From Micromonospora arborensis (lineage in GTDB: Bacteria; Actinomycetota; Actinomycetes; Mycobacteriales; Micromonosporaceae), in assembly GCF_003205615.1 (NCBI RefSeq), contig NZ_PYBV01000002.1:62001-126000 (forward strand): a DNA stretch of 64,000 nt, written 5' to 3'. The first letter of the stretch is position 1, and each line of letters begins with the position of its first letter. The translations under genes were made by a program, and so were the position numbers. The notes under the pieces are model-generated. The model was given only the letters and a program-made list of their open reading frames with translations. It was not told where the DNA came from and did not search any database. This document shows positions 27,702 through 35,726 of this stretch, one piece after another.

Positions 27702-28609
27702 CAGTACTCCACGCTTTCCCGCTTGGTGAGCCGCAGCGTCAGCGCCGCGAAGGTGATGGTGAGGAAGAACAGCGCCACGCCCATCGCCGAGGCGTAACCG
27801 TACTTCGAGTAGACGAACGCGTTGCGGTAGATCTCCATCGCCAGGACGGTGGTGGCGCCGTCCGGGCCGCCACCGTCCACCGAGAGCACGGCCACGATGG
27901 CGAAGCAGTCGAACGCGGCGATGCCCAGATAGACCCAGGCCACCTGGAGGGTGTCCCAGAGCAGTGGCAGGGTGACCCGGAAGAACAGAGTGACCTTGGA
28001 TGCGCCGTCCATCTCGGCGGCCTCGTAGATCTCGCCCGGTATGGAGGCCATCCCGGCCGAGAAGAGCACCACGTAGAAGCCGACGGCCTGCCAGACCAGC
28101 ACCGCGATGATCGACCAGAGGGCCAGGTTCGGCTTGACCAGGAAGAGCACCGGGTCCAGGCCGAACTTCATCAACACGCCGTTGATCAGGCCGGACTCGT
28201 TCGGCCGGTACACCATCTGGAACAGCACCGCGATGATGGCCACCGCCAGGACCTGGGGGAAGAAGAACACCACCCGGTAGAACTTCGCCCCCCAGACACC
28301 CTGACGTTGCCCACCGCTACTCTTGCCGCCCACGTTGAGCTGGAAGGCGAAGAACAGCGCGATGGCGATGGTGATCAGCGGCAGGGCAAGCAGGAGTACG
28401 CCGTGGTGCTGGACCGCCTTCCAGAAGGCGCCGTCGTCGAGCAACCTCCGGTAGTTGTCGAAGCCCACGAACTGCGGGGCCGACAGCCCCCGCCAGTTGG
28501 TCATCGAGATCCAGAACGCCTGCGCGTACGGCCAGATCACGAAGGTCACGTACAGCGCGACCGGGGCGATCAGGAACCCGATCACGAATGGATACTTGCC
28601 GTGCCGCAT
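27701..28609 (-). CDS. ngcF: GlcNAc/chitobiose ABC transporter permease (NgcF-like)
   Basis: A 302-aa CUT1 permease of the MalF branch. MRHGKYPFVIGFLIAPVALY leads into the first helix, and the EAA loop is YEAAEMDGASKVTLFFRVTLP. It sits between the binding lipoprotein and NgcG genes, with 16 bases to the former. It matches my recollection of Streptomyces NgcF over the N-terminus, and the operon makeup supports that. Confidence 0.85.
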   Translation of the reverse strand: MRHGKYPFVIGFLIAPVALYVTFVIWPYAQAFWISMTNWRGLSAPQFVGFDNYRRLLDDGAFWKAVQHHGVLLLALPLITIAIALFFAFQLNVGGKSSGGQRQGVWGAKFYRVVFFFPQVLAVAIIAVLFQMVYRPNESGLINGVLMKFGLDPVLFLVKPNLALWSIIAVLVWQAVGFYVVLFSAGMASIPGEIYEAAEMDGASKVTLFFRVTLPLLWDTLQVAWVYLGIAAFDCFAIVAVLSVDGGGPDGATTVLAMEIYRNAFVYSKYGYASAMGVALFFLTITFAALTLRLTKRESVEY

Positions 28610-28625
28610 GACCCCTACGCTCCGA

Positions 28626-30077
28626 TCAGCGCTTGAACTTGGTGACGGAGGAATCCTTCTTGATGGCGTCAGCGCGCTTCTGGATCCGCTCCACGAAGGC
28701 GTCGGCGTTGATCCGGCCGAACATCAGCTCGTTGGTGGCGGTCCGCGCCTCCGTGTCGAGCTCCTTGTACCAGTTGTCGAAGAGCATGTTGAACACGTCC
28801 TTGCCGGCCGCCTTCAACGCAGCCTGCGCGCTGGCGACACCCGGCGGGAACTGGAAGCCCTCGCTGCCGGCCGGCACCACCGTGGCCGCACCGACGGTCT
28901 CGGTGAAGCCCCGGGCGCCCGCCTTGGAGAGCATCTGGCGCATGTACTCCATCCCGCCACGCGGGTTCTTGCTCTTGGACGAGACGAAGTATCCCTCGCC
29001 ACCGGCCGCCCGGATAGCGGTCGCCGGCAGCTTGTCCGACGCGGTGAGACCGGGCACCGGCATGAGCTGGTAGGTGAAGCCCGCCGGCGTGTCCTTCTTC
29101 TGCTCGTTCTCCAGCCAGTCGCCGGACGGGTAGAAGGCGAGCTTGCCCTGGTTCTGCCGCAGCTGCACGTCGGTGTGCTTGAGCCCCTCGAAGCTCTTGT
29201 CCGAGTACTTCGCGCCGATCTCGGCCCACGCCTCCGCAGCCTGCTTGACAGCGTCCTGCTTCCAGGCGCCGTCCTCCAGGTTGTCGATGTTCTTCAGGAC
29301 ATCGGTGCCGCCGATCTTCGCGGCCTGCGTGAGGATCACGTTCCACTGGTAGTAGGCCGCGTTCGACCCGGCATAGCCGTACGGCGTGATGCCCTTGGCC
29401 TTGATCTGCTCGCACAACGCCTTGAACTGCTCCCAGGTGGTGGGCGCCGTCCAACCGTTGTCCTTGAAGAGCTTGCCGGAGTACCAGATGCCGTAGACCG
29501 TCGAGACGTAGTACAGGACGAACGGCTTGCGCCCCCCGTCGGCGGTGTTGAACATGCCCTGCTCGACAACACCCGGGATGACGGTGTCGCGGACCTTCTT
29601 GCTCGGGTCGTCGACCGACGGGGCGTCCCACAGCTCGGTGAGGTCCTGCAGCTGGCCGTCGTTGACGAGCGCACCGAAGTCGAGGAACTTCTCGCCCGAG
29701 TTGTTGACGAACTCCGGCGGGTTGCCGCCGGCGAACCGCGGCTGGAGCACCGTGGAGACCGCCTGGGTCGCCTGGTGCTTGACCTCGGACTTGGGGAACG
29801 CCGTCTTGTACAGCGGCTCGTGCACGTCGGTGGCGTACTTCTCGCCGTAGCCGCCGTTGAAGATGATCACCTCGATCGGGGCGTCCTCCTTGACGCCCAG
29901 CGGGTTCTTCTCGCTCTTGGTGCCGCCGGCAACCTGCTCGTTCTCCTTGTCGCTGCCGCTGGTGGCGCAGGCGCTGAGCAGGCCGATGGCCGGAGTGGCG
30001 AGCATGCCCACGGCGGCGGCGCGACGCAGCACCGTGCGACGGTCGAGTGCGGCCGGCTGTTCGGGGGTATTCGACAT
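28626..30077 (-). CDS. ngcE: N-acetylglucosamine/diacetylchitobiose-binding lipoprotein (NgcE-like)
   Basis: A 483-aa solute-binding protein. The N-terminus has a Tat-type motif (DRRTVLRRAAAVG) and a lipobox LLSAC, so it is exported folded and lipid-anchored. VIIFNGGYGEKYATDVHEPLY and the C-terminal DNWYKELDTEARTATNEL are typical of the NgcE family that takes up GlcNAc and chitobiose in Streptomyces. AAGGAGAG lies seven bases before the ATG. The SIS-domain, RpiR and GlcNAc kinase genes alongside support an amino-sugar substrate. Confidence 0.85.
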   Translation of the reverse strand: MSNTPEQPAALDRRTVLRRAAAVGMLATPAIGLLSACATSGSDKENEQVAGGTKSEKNPLGVKEDAPIEVIIFNGGYGEKYATDVHEPLYKTAFPKSEVKHQATQAVSTVLQPRFAGGNPPEFVNNSGEKFLDFGALVNDGQLQDLTELWDAPSVDDPSKKVRDTVIPGVVEQGMFNTADGGRKPFVLYYVSTVYGIWYSGKLFKDNGWTAPTTWEQFKALCEQIKAKGITPYGYAGSNAAYYQWNVILTQAAKIGGTDVLKNIDNLEDGAWKQDAVKQAAEAWAEIGAKYSDKSFEGLKHTDVQLRQNQGKLAFYPSGDWLENEQKKDTPAGFTYQLMPVPGLTASDKLPATAIRAAGGEGYFVSSKSKNPRGGMEYMRQMLSKAGARGFTETVGAATVVPAGSEGFQFPPGVASAQAALKAAGKDVFNMLFDNWYKELDTEARTATNELMFGRINADAFVERIQKRADAIKKDSSVTKFKR

Positions 30078-30103
30078 CGTCGTCTCTCCTTGTGGAATTC
30101 GGG

Positions 30104-30853
30104 TCAGGCAGTGCGCCGGAGACGCCCGGCGTACCGCGACTCGAGGGCGATGTTGTGCTCGTCCCCGCCGGGGACGTTGGCGGAGAGGTAGATAGGGGGT
30201 ACCTCCCCGGCCTGGTGGAACCGTCGTACGACCTCCGCGGTCAGCAGCTGCGCCAGCAGCGCCGTGGTGACCGAGGAGACCGCACAGACCGCGCCGCCGC
30301 CCTCGAGCGGCAGCAGTGCATCGCCGTACGGCGCGCCGTTGTCCAGCACGACGTCGGCGAGGTCGGCGAGCCGATGCCCGGACGGGTGCCGTGGAGCGAC
30401 CCGTGCGGTGTGCTCGACCGAGGTGACCGCGATCAACGGGTGACCGCGCTCGGTGACCAGCGCCGCCAGCTCGACCACCGAGCCGTTGATGCCGGATTGG
30501 GACGCCACCACGAACACGTCGCGCGGCTGAGGTGCCGCGAGCGCGTAGATCTGGTGGGCGATGGAGGGATCGCGTTCCAGCTTCGGATCGGCGAGCACGT
30601 CACGCGGGGCGTCACCGTGCATGACCAGGTCCCGTACCGAGAGCCGGTTGGTGGGGACCAGCCCGCCGGCCCGGGCAACCAGCTCGGCGGCGAACGCCTC
30701 GGAGTGCCCGGCGCCGAACGCCTGGAGCACGCCGCCGTCGCGCAGGCTGTCGGCGATGAGATCAGCGGCCCGGCTGATCCCGTCGGCCTCCGAGTCGAGC
30801 AGTCGGTCGAGCACCGGGCGGACCGCGTCCGCGTACCCCTGAGCGCTGATCAT
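30104..30853 (-). CDS. UPF0309-type SIS domain protein
   Basis: A 249-aa sugar isomerase (SIS) domain protein of the UPF0309 group. SIS motifs are VLQAFGAGHSEAFAAELVARAG and VFVVASQSGINGSVVELAAL, which bind phosphosugar. The family is linked to amino-sugar phosphate metabolism, but no reaction is proven. The ATG overlaps the rpiR stop (ATGA), so regulator and SIS protein are co-translated. Twenty-six bases separate it from ngcE. It may act on GlcNAc-6-P or MurNAc-derived sugars. Confidence 0.85.
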   Translation of the reverse strand: MISAQGYADAVRPVLDRLLDSEADGISRAADLIADSLRDGGVLQAFGAGHSEAFAAELVARAGGLVPTNRLSVRDLVMHGDAPRDVLADPKLERDPSIAHQIYALAAPQPRDVFVVASQSGINGSVVELAALVTERGHPLIAVTSVEHTARVAPRHPSGHRLADLADVVLDNGAPYGDALLPLEGGGAVCAVSSVTTALLAQLLTAEVVRRFHQAGEVPPIYLSANVPGGDEHNIALESRYAGRLRRTA

Positions 30854-31968
30854 GACAGGACTCCCTCAGAAGCTGTCGGGAAACCTCGCGTCGGCTGCGG
30901 CGGTCCCAGCCGACGACCGGCCGCGTTGGAGGTCGGTCCGGATACAACACCGGTATCCGGACCGACCTCCGCCTTGCCGGATCGCCGGCTGGACTCCGCC
31001 TCGCTCGCCCCGGGGTTTCCCGACAGCCTCTTGGCTGCCTTGTGCCCGTCGACGGCCTGCGCGGTACGCCGGAAGGCCGCGTGGGCGCGGTCGTGCGTGC
31101 GTTGGGCGACGGCGATGTAGAGCAGGTCGAGCACCACCAGTTGGGGGTGCCGGGCGGAGAGCGCGTCCGGCCGGAAAGTCGTCGCCTGGCTGGCCGTGAG
31201 CAGCACGATGTCGGCCAGCTCGGCCAGCGGTGAGCGGGGGAAGCCGGTGAGCGCGAGCGTGGTGGCGCCCCGGCTGCCCGCCTCGGCGAGCATCTCGATC
31301 GTCTCCCGGGTCTGCCCGGTGTGCGAGATGCCGAGCGCCACGTCTCCGCTGCGCAGCAACGCGGCGCTGGCCAGCCCTTCGTGCACGTCGTTCCAGGCCC
31401 ACGCGGCCACGCCGATGCGGTGCAGGCTGAACTGCATCTCCTCGCCGACCAGCGCGCTGCCGCTGGCACCGAAGATGTTCACCCGGCTGGCGCCGGCGAT
31501 CGCCACGGCGGCCCGCTCCACCTCGGTGAGGTCGAGCAGGGTGGCGGTGTCGTGCATGGCCCTGGTGTCGGCGGCCATGATCTGGTCGAGCACCCGGGCG
31601 AGCGGGTCGCTCGGCTGGATCTCGCGTCCGATGTCGACCGTCCAGCCGGCCGAGCGCGCCCGACCGGTCTCGGAGGCAATGCCCAACCGCAGGTCGGCGT
31701 ACCCCTCGAAGCCCATCGCCCGGCAGAAGCGGGTGATGGTCGCCGGCGAGGTGCCGCTGCGCTCGGCCAACTCCACGATGGTGGATCGGGCAGCCGCCTC
31801 CGGGTCGCTCAGCACGTGCTCGGCGACCCGGCGCAGCGCGCCGGTCAACTCGCCGAGCCCGCTGCGGACGCGGGCCAGGACCCCGTCAGAGGCTGAGCTC
31901 CTTCGATCGATCGCGTCGGCGTCGACCACCGCGGTCCCCGCGGCGGTGTCCACCTCGTGATCAACCAT
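30850..31968 (-). CDS. MurR/RpiR-family transcriptional regulator with acquired C-terminal extension
   Basis: A 372-aa regulator. ATG 31968 is chosen because GGTGAGG precedes it; GTG 31980 is also in frame. The N-terminal RpiR helix-turn-helix reads IVELAERSGTSPATITRFCRAMGFEGYADLRLG, followed by a SIS effector domain (VNIFGASGSALVGEEM and LGISHTGQTRETIEM). The last ~50 residues (from about LSGNPGASEAE) are not RpiR-like. They are encoded by a 156-bp palindromic element (30872-31027) that seems to have inserted near the original 3' end and lengthened the protein. It probably responds to an amino-sugar phosphate and controls the operon and the divergent kinase. Confidence 0.85.
   Translation of the reverse strand: MVDHEVDTAAGTAVVDADAIDRRSSASDGVLARVRSGLGELTGALRRVAEHVLSDPEAAARSTIVELAERSGTSPATITRFCRAMGFEGYADLRLGIASETGRARSAGWTVDIGREIQPSDPLARVLDQIMAADTRAMHDTATLLDLTEVERAAVAIAGASRVNIFGASGSALVGEEMQFSLHRIGVAAWAWNDVHEGLASAALLRSGDVALGISHTGQTRETIEMLAEAGSRGATTLALTGFPRSPLAELADIVLLTASQATTFRPDALSARHPQLVVLDLLYIAVAQRTHDRAHAAFRRTAQAVDGHKAAKRLSGNPGASEAESSRRSGKAEVGPDTGVVSGPTSNAAGRRLGPPQPTRGFPTASEGVLS
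30872..31027. repeat. Nested palindromic element within the rpiR 3' end
   Basis: The outer arms 30872-30885 and 31014-31027 are perfect 14-base inverted repeats (GCTGTCGGGAAACC type). Inside, 30928-30945 and 30953-30970 form a perfect 18-bp stem with a seven-base loop. The element occupies the coding end of rpiR and stays open in that frame. Confidence 0.8.
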
Positions 31969-31992
31969 GGGTCGCCTCACCTTTCCGAAAAG

Positions 31993-32071
31993 ACTGTTAA
32001 CTGTTAGTGGTAAAAGTTCTTACTGAACGCCCCTCCGTGTCAAGACTGTGGGCGAAGTTTTCAAACTGTTA
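31993..32071. promoter_or_regulatory. Putative RpiR operator region between rpiR and GlcNAc kinase
   Basis: The divergent intergenic region 31969-32174 is locally AT-rich. ACTGTTA occurs three times in direct orientation (31993-31999, 32000-32006, 32065-32071), and GTAA-N6-TTAC lies at 32010-32023. These are candidate regulator-binding sites, although no RpiR consensus is known to me for this clade. Confidence 0.35.
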
Positions 32072-32174
32072 CCTGGCGCACAGCCCCCCGCACCCACCGG
32101 AACTTGCCCCGTAAGACCCTGCCGACCAGCATGAACAGGCCCGAACGCCGTACCAAGCAAGGAGGCCCGTGCCG

Positions 32175-33164
32175 ATGTCCGACACCCTCGTGGTCGGTCT
32201 CGACGTCGGCGGCACGTCCACCCGGGCGACCGCCCTGACCCTCACCGGGCAACGCCTCGGCACCGGCCGTGCCGGCGGTGGCAACCCCACCAGTCACGGC
32301 GCCGAACGCGCCGCCGCCGAACTGCTGACCGCGCTACGCGAGGCGCTCACCGACCTCGACCCGGCACGGGTCGTCGCCGGCACCATCGGGCTGGCCGGGG
32401 CGGGTCGACTGCTCGCCGACCCCGCCGGACGGGCCGCCTTCGACCGGGCCTGGCACGACGCCGGCCTACGCTGCCCGTACGCGGTACACGGCGACGCACT
32501 TGTCGCCTACGCCTCCGGCAGCGCCGCCCCAGACGGAACCATCCTCGTCGCCGGCACCGGGGCGATCACCGCGCAGGTCCACGACCTGCGACTCGACCGG
32601 ATCGCCGACGGTCACGGCTGGCTCCTCGGCGACACCGGCTCAGGTTTCTGGCTCGGTCGCGAGGCGGTACGCCGCCTGCTCGCCGACCTGGACATCGGAC
32701 GCACACCCGGCGCGCTGGCCACAGCGGTCCTCACCGAACTGCTCGGCAGCGCCGAGATCGCCGCCCGCCCCCGGGCCACCGTCGACGCCACCATCCAGGC
32801 CGTGACCCGACGGCCACCGATCGAGCTGGCCCGACTGGCACCGCTGGTCGTGACCGCCGCCAGCGAGGGCGAACCCGTTGCCGTCGCACTGATCGCCGAG
32901 GCCGCGACCCACCTGGCCGAGAGCGTGAGCCGAATCCGCCCCGCCGAGGCGGTGACACCCGTCGTACTCGGCGGCGGACTGCTCACCGCGGACACCCCGC
33001 TGGCCACCGCCGTCCGAACCGAGATCGCCCGGCACTGGCCGAACGCGCCCCTGCGTACCGCCGGTGACGGGGCCGCCGCCGCAGCCTGGCTCGCCGCCCG
33101 CGACCTCCCCGAGGTCACCGACCCGGCGGCCCTACACGCCCGCCTGTTCCCGACCACCCCCTAA
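32175..33164 (+). CDS. N-acetylglucosamine kinase-like protein (BadF/BadG/BcrA/BcrD ATPase family)
   Basis: A 329-aa ASKHA-fold sugar kinase. ATG 32175 lies nine bases after AAGGAGG, better spaced than GTG 32169. Phosphate motif 1 is VGLDVGGTSTRATAL, phosphate motif 2 is DGTILVAGTGAITAQ, and PVVLGGGLL is near the end. In this family GlcNAc kinase phosphorylates imported GlcNAc to GlcNAc-6-P. Its position divergent to the RpiR-Ngc operon fits that step. Cytoplasmic. Confidence 0.85.
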   Translation: MSDTLVVGLDVGGTSTRATALTLTGQRLGTGRAGGGNPTSHGAERAAAELLTALREALTDLDPARVVAGTIGLAGAGRLLADPAGRAAFDRAWHDAGLRCPYAVHGDALVAYASGSAAPDGTILVAGTGAITAQVHDLRLDRIADGHGWLLGDTGSGFWLGREAVRRLLADLDIGRTPGALATAVLTELLGSAEIAARPRATVDATIQAVTRRPPIELARLAPLVVTAASEGEPVAVALIAEAATHLAESVSRIRPAEAVTPVVLGGGLLTADTPLATAVRTEIARHWPNAPLRTAGDGAAAAAWLAARDLPEVTDPAALHARLFPTTP

Positions 33165-33224
33165 TGGGAGCTGCCGGGTCGCCACCGCACCGCCGCCACC
33201 GCGCCCGCCGGCCCGGCCCGCGCC

Positions 33225-33300
33225 ATGATCACGCTCGATCGTGGAAGTAGTCCCCACCTCGTGCTGGGAAGGCACTAATTCCTGGATCAAGCACGATCAT
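33225..33300. repeat. Imperfect GATC-tipped palindrome (element 2)
   Basis: Arms 33225-33251 and 33274-33300 match at 21 of 27 positions as inverted repeats. The sequence shares GATCGTGGAAGTAGT and TGGATCAAGCACGATC blocks with element 1. It lies in the gap 33165-33411 downstream of the kinase, between convergent genes. That gap also holds a perfect 20-bp direct repeat at 33313-33352 and no gene. Confidence 0.75.
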
Positions 33301-33411
33301 GGCAGGCAGCCCGACGTGGCGCAGCGGGCGGCGACGTGGCGCAGCGGGCGGCGGCCCGGTGACCGACAGCGCGAACAGCCTTCGTGCCGGCTTCGACGCC
33401 GCCACCGCCCC

Positions 33412-34413
33412 TCAGCTGAGCGCCTCGTACAACGCCTGCATCGAGCGGATGGCGGACCGGACCTCCTGCAGGATGGCGGAGGTCGGTGCCGGTGGGACCC
33501 AGGGGTTCACGTCGCTGTCGAAGCCCACCGTCTCCACGTCGCAGCCGAACCGCAGGCTAAGGAGCCGAACCGCGTCACAGTGTTGGAACGGAACGAAGAT
33601 GTCGGTGGTGACCAACAACAGTCGCATCCCGACCGGTGCTGGCTGTAGGAGTTCCGCCCAGCCGATCAGCGTGTCCGCCGTGTTGGCTCGCTGACCCGGC
33701 CGGTTCGACGGCGCGGCCAGCACGTGCACCGGGGGCTGAACGTCCCGATGGGACCGCACCCACCAGGACTGACCGGTCTCGGTCGTACCGGAACGCTGCT
33801 CGGTGGCTGGCGCCGCGCCGAAGGCGTGCCGCAGTGCCTCGTCGACCGCATCGCCCTCGGTCGCCACGTCGCCCAGCCCGAGCTGGGCGGCGAACACGTT
33901 CTGCTCGGGAATCGGCCGCAGGCTGCCCAACCCCGCGACCGAGGTGGCACGCACACCCTGGCGCAGGATCGTGGCCGCCAGGTGGGCCCGCGCCATCATG
34001 GTGCGGACGCCGCCGCCGAGCACCAGGACGTGGTCGAACCGTCGGTTCCGCGGCACCACCCGACCGGCCAGCCCCAACGACCTCGCGGCCGATCTGATGC
34101 GCGCGTCGGTCGGGGCCGTGAAGGTCTCCCCCACGACCTGGTGGCGCTCCAACTGCCCCTTCCGATAGTCCCATCGGGTGGCGGAGAACTCCTCCAGCGC
34201 CCGTAGTCGATCGGCGAGCGAGCCGGCCAGCCGCTGCCCACCACCGAACTCGCCCAGCAGGGCGGTCATGGCCGGCGAGTCGACCCAGAAGGCGATCCGC
34301 TCGACGAGCCTGGCCCGGTCAGGCGGCCCCAGCTCCGCGCCGGCCGCCGTCCGCTCGCCGATCCCCGGGCCGATGGTGGGCAGTGGCACCGAGGAGAAGA
34401 CCGTCGCCGTCAC
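33412..34413 (-). CDS. Unknown conflict-island protein with possible DUF218-like domain (paralogue 2)
   Basis: A 333-aa cytoplasmic protein. GTG 34413 is used because it overlaps the upstream paralogue's stop by four bases (GTGA); reading frame beyond that is a shadow of the other gene. The N-terminal third is helical with WDYRKGQLERHQVV. The centre has a Rossmann-like start FDHVLVLGGGVRTMMARAHL, and the C-terminal third reads NTADTLIGWAELL then LLLVTTDIFVPFQHCDAVRLL. The order LGGG, NT, LLVT resembles DUF218/YdcF-type domains; that is my inference, at low certainty. It is about one-third identical by eye to its neighbour. I do not recognise a named family. Confidence 0.7.
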   Translation of the reverse strand: MTATVFSSVPLPTIGPGIGERTAAGAELGPPDRARLVERIAFWVDSPAMTALLGEFGGGQRLAGSLADRLRALEEFSATRWDYRKGQLERHQVVGETFTAPTDARIRSAARSLGLAGRVVPRNRRFDHVLVLGGGVRTMMARAHLAATILRQGVRATSVAGLGSLRPIPEQNVFAAQLGLGDVATEGDAVDEALRHAFGAAPATEQRSGTTETGQSWWVRSHRDVQPPVHVLAAPSNRPGQRANTADTLIGWAELLQPAPVGMRLLLVTTDIFVPFQHCDAVRLLSLRFGCDVETVGFDSDVNPWVPPAPTSAILQEVRSAIRSMQALYEALS

Positions 34414-35393
34414 GCGGCCAGGGTCCCGGCCAGCGCCTGATGCAGCCGCTGCATCGACAGGATGCCGGACCGGATCTCCTGCAGGTAGCGGTCGGGGTTG
34501 GTGGCGCCGGGCGCGAGTGGCACGGTGGTCCGCGCCGGATCGAAGCCGATGGTGTCGATCCCGCACCCGTACCGTGCTGCCAGCATGCGGATCGCGTCGC
34601 TGTGTTGGAACGGCACGTAGATCGGCGAGGTGACGACCAGGATCCGGTCGGTCGGTTGGAGGCTGGACCGCTGGGCCCAGAACTCGTATGTGTCGGGGGT
34701 GTTGGCGCGGCGCTGCTCCGGTGCGCTGGAGGGCGCGGCGAGCACGTGCACCGCCGGGCAGTCGGCGGCCCGGTACGTGCGGACCTGCCAGGACCGGTGC
34801 GTCACGGGCCCGTCGGACGACTCGCACCGCACCGGCTCCGTGAGCCCGAACGCGCTGCGCACGCCAACGCCCATCGCGTCCATCTCGAACCGACTGTCGG
34901 CCAGCCCGGGCAGCGCGGTCTCCGCCTCGGTCAACGGTCGGAAACTGCCGAGCGCCGCCACGTCACCAACCGCGACGACACCCTCGCGGACGAGCCGGGC
35001 GGCGAACTCGGTGCGTTGCAGACACGCCCGCCCGAGGCCACCCAGGACCAGCAGGTGGTCGTAGGTGGCATGGGGCGGATCGGTCGGCTCGACGAGACGC
35101 AGGGCGGTGGCCACAGCGAGCACGAGCGCCGTCCGGGCCGGGTCGAAGGTCGGCGCCGCCACCTGGTCACGTTCCACATTGCCCTGCTTGCGGAAATTCC
35201 AGTGCTGGTCGGAGAACGCGTCGAGCCAGGCAAGAATCTCGCTGACGTCGCCTGCCGGCAGGGTGCCGCCGTATTCCTCGACCAAAGCGCGCATCGGCGG
35301 CGATGAGATCCAGCCGAGGATTTCCTCGGCCGCCGCCTGTGGACGGAATTTTGGCTCGCAAGTCGGAAGGGCGACAGCAGCGAAGCCGACCAT
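34410..35393 (-). CDS. Unknown conflict-island protein with possible DUF218-like domain (paralogue 1)
   Basis: A 327-aa cytoplasmic protein, first gene of a two-gene operon divergent from the MoxR gene. GAAGGAGAAGC precedes the ATG. Shared blocks with its paralogue are WNFRKQGNVERDQV, YDHLLVLGGLGRACLQRTEFA, HVLAAPSSAPEQRRANTPDTY and RILVVTSPIYVPFQHSDAIRML, ending in a helical EIRSGILSMQRLHQAL. The last helix resembles the equivalent one in the paralogue (EVRSAIRSMQALYEAL). The retention of both copies suggests a heterodimer. Function unknown. Confidence 0.7.
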   Translation of the reverse strand: MVGFAAVALPTCEPKFRPQAAAEEILGWISSPPMRALVEEYGGTLPAGDVSEILAWLDAFSDQHWNFRKQGNVERDQVAAPTFDPARTALVLAVATALRLVEPTDPPHATYDHLLVLGGLGRACLQRTEFAARLVREGVVAVGDVAALGSFRPLTEAETALPGLADSRFEMDAMGVGVRSAFGLTEPVRCESSDGPVTHRSWQVRTYRAADCPAVHVLAAPSSAPEQRRANTPDTYEFWAQRSSLQPTDRILVVTSPIYVPFQHSDAIRMLAARYGCGIDTIGFDPARTTVPLAPGATNPDRYLQEIRSGILSMQRLHQALAGTLAA

Positions 35394-35450
35394 GCTTCTC
35401 CTTCACGGAACTCGTGGCGTGCCGGTCCGAGGAGCCTGACCGCGTCTCGC

Positions 35451-35481
35451 ATTCTAGACGAGAGTGGCCCGCGTCGGTCGA
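35451..35481 (-). promoter_or_regulatory. Putative promoter of the two-gene paralogue operon
   Basis: On the minus strand TCGACC (35481-35476), a 19-base spacer and TAGAAT (35456-35451) lie about 60 bases upstream of ATG 35393. This falls in the 333-base divergent gap 35394-35726, which otherwise holds no gene. Confidence 0.45.
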
Positions 35482-35686
35482 TGGCAAAGCCGCGCCGGGA
35501 ACGTGCATCATGGCCGGTCAGACTGGATTCAGTGGAGCGCCGATTCTGCTCGCCGGCCGGCCCCGGGAGTCCGGAGACGCGCGTCGACATCGCCTGGCAC
35601 GCCGTCCCGAACCAGGCACCGGTGGAGTCGACGGAGCATGCCGCGGGGCTCGCTCCGTCGATCAGTAACGATGGATCACCCGTTCA

Positions 35687-35692
35687 TAGGAT
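35687..35692 (+). promoter_or_regulatory. Putative -10 of the MoxR-VWA-CHAT operon
   Basis: TAGGAT at 35687-35692 would start transcription near 35699, upstream of GTG 35727. This supports that start over in-frame ATG 35481. No clear -35 was found. Confidence 0.35.
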
Positions 35693-35726
35693 CGACAGGC
35701 GCGCGGACCTGACCGAATCTCAGTCA

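Noticed and set aside
33313-33352. 20-bp direct repeat next to element 2 as a possible attachment site
   Set aside because: The two copies are adjacent and no integrase is nearby, so simple tandem duplication explains it.
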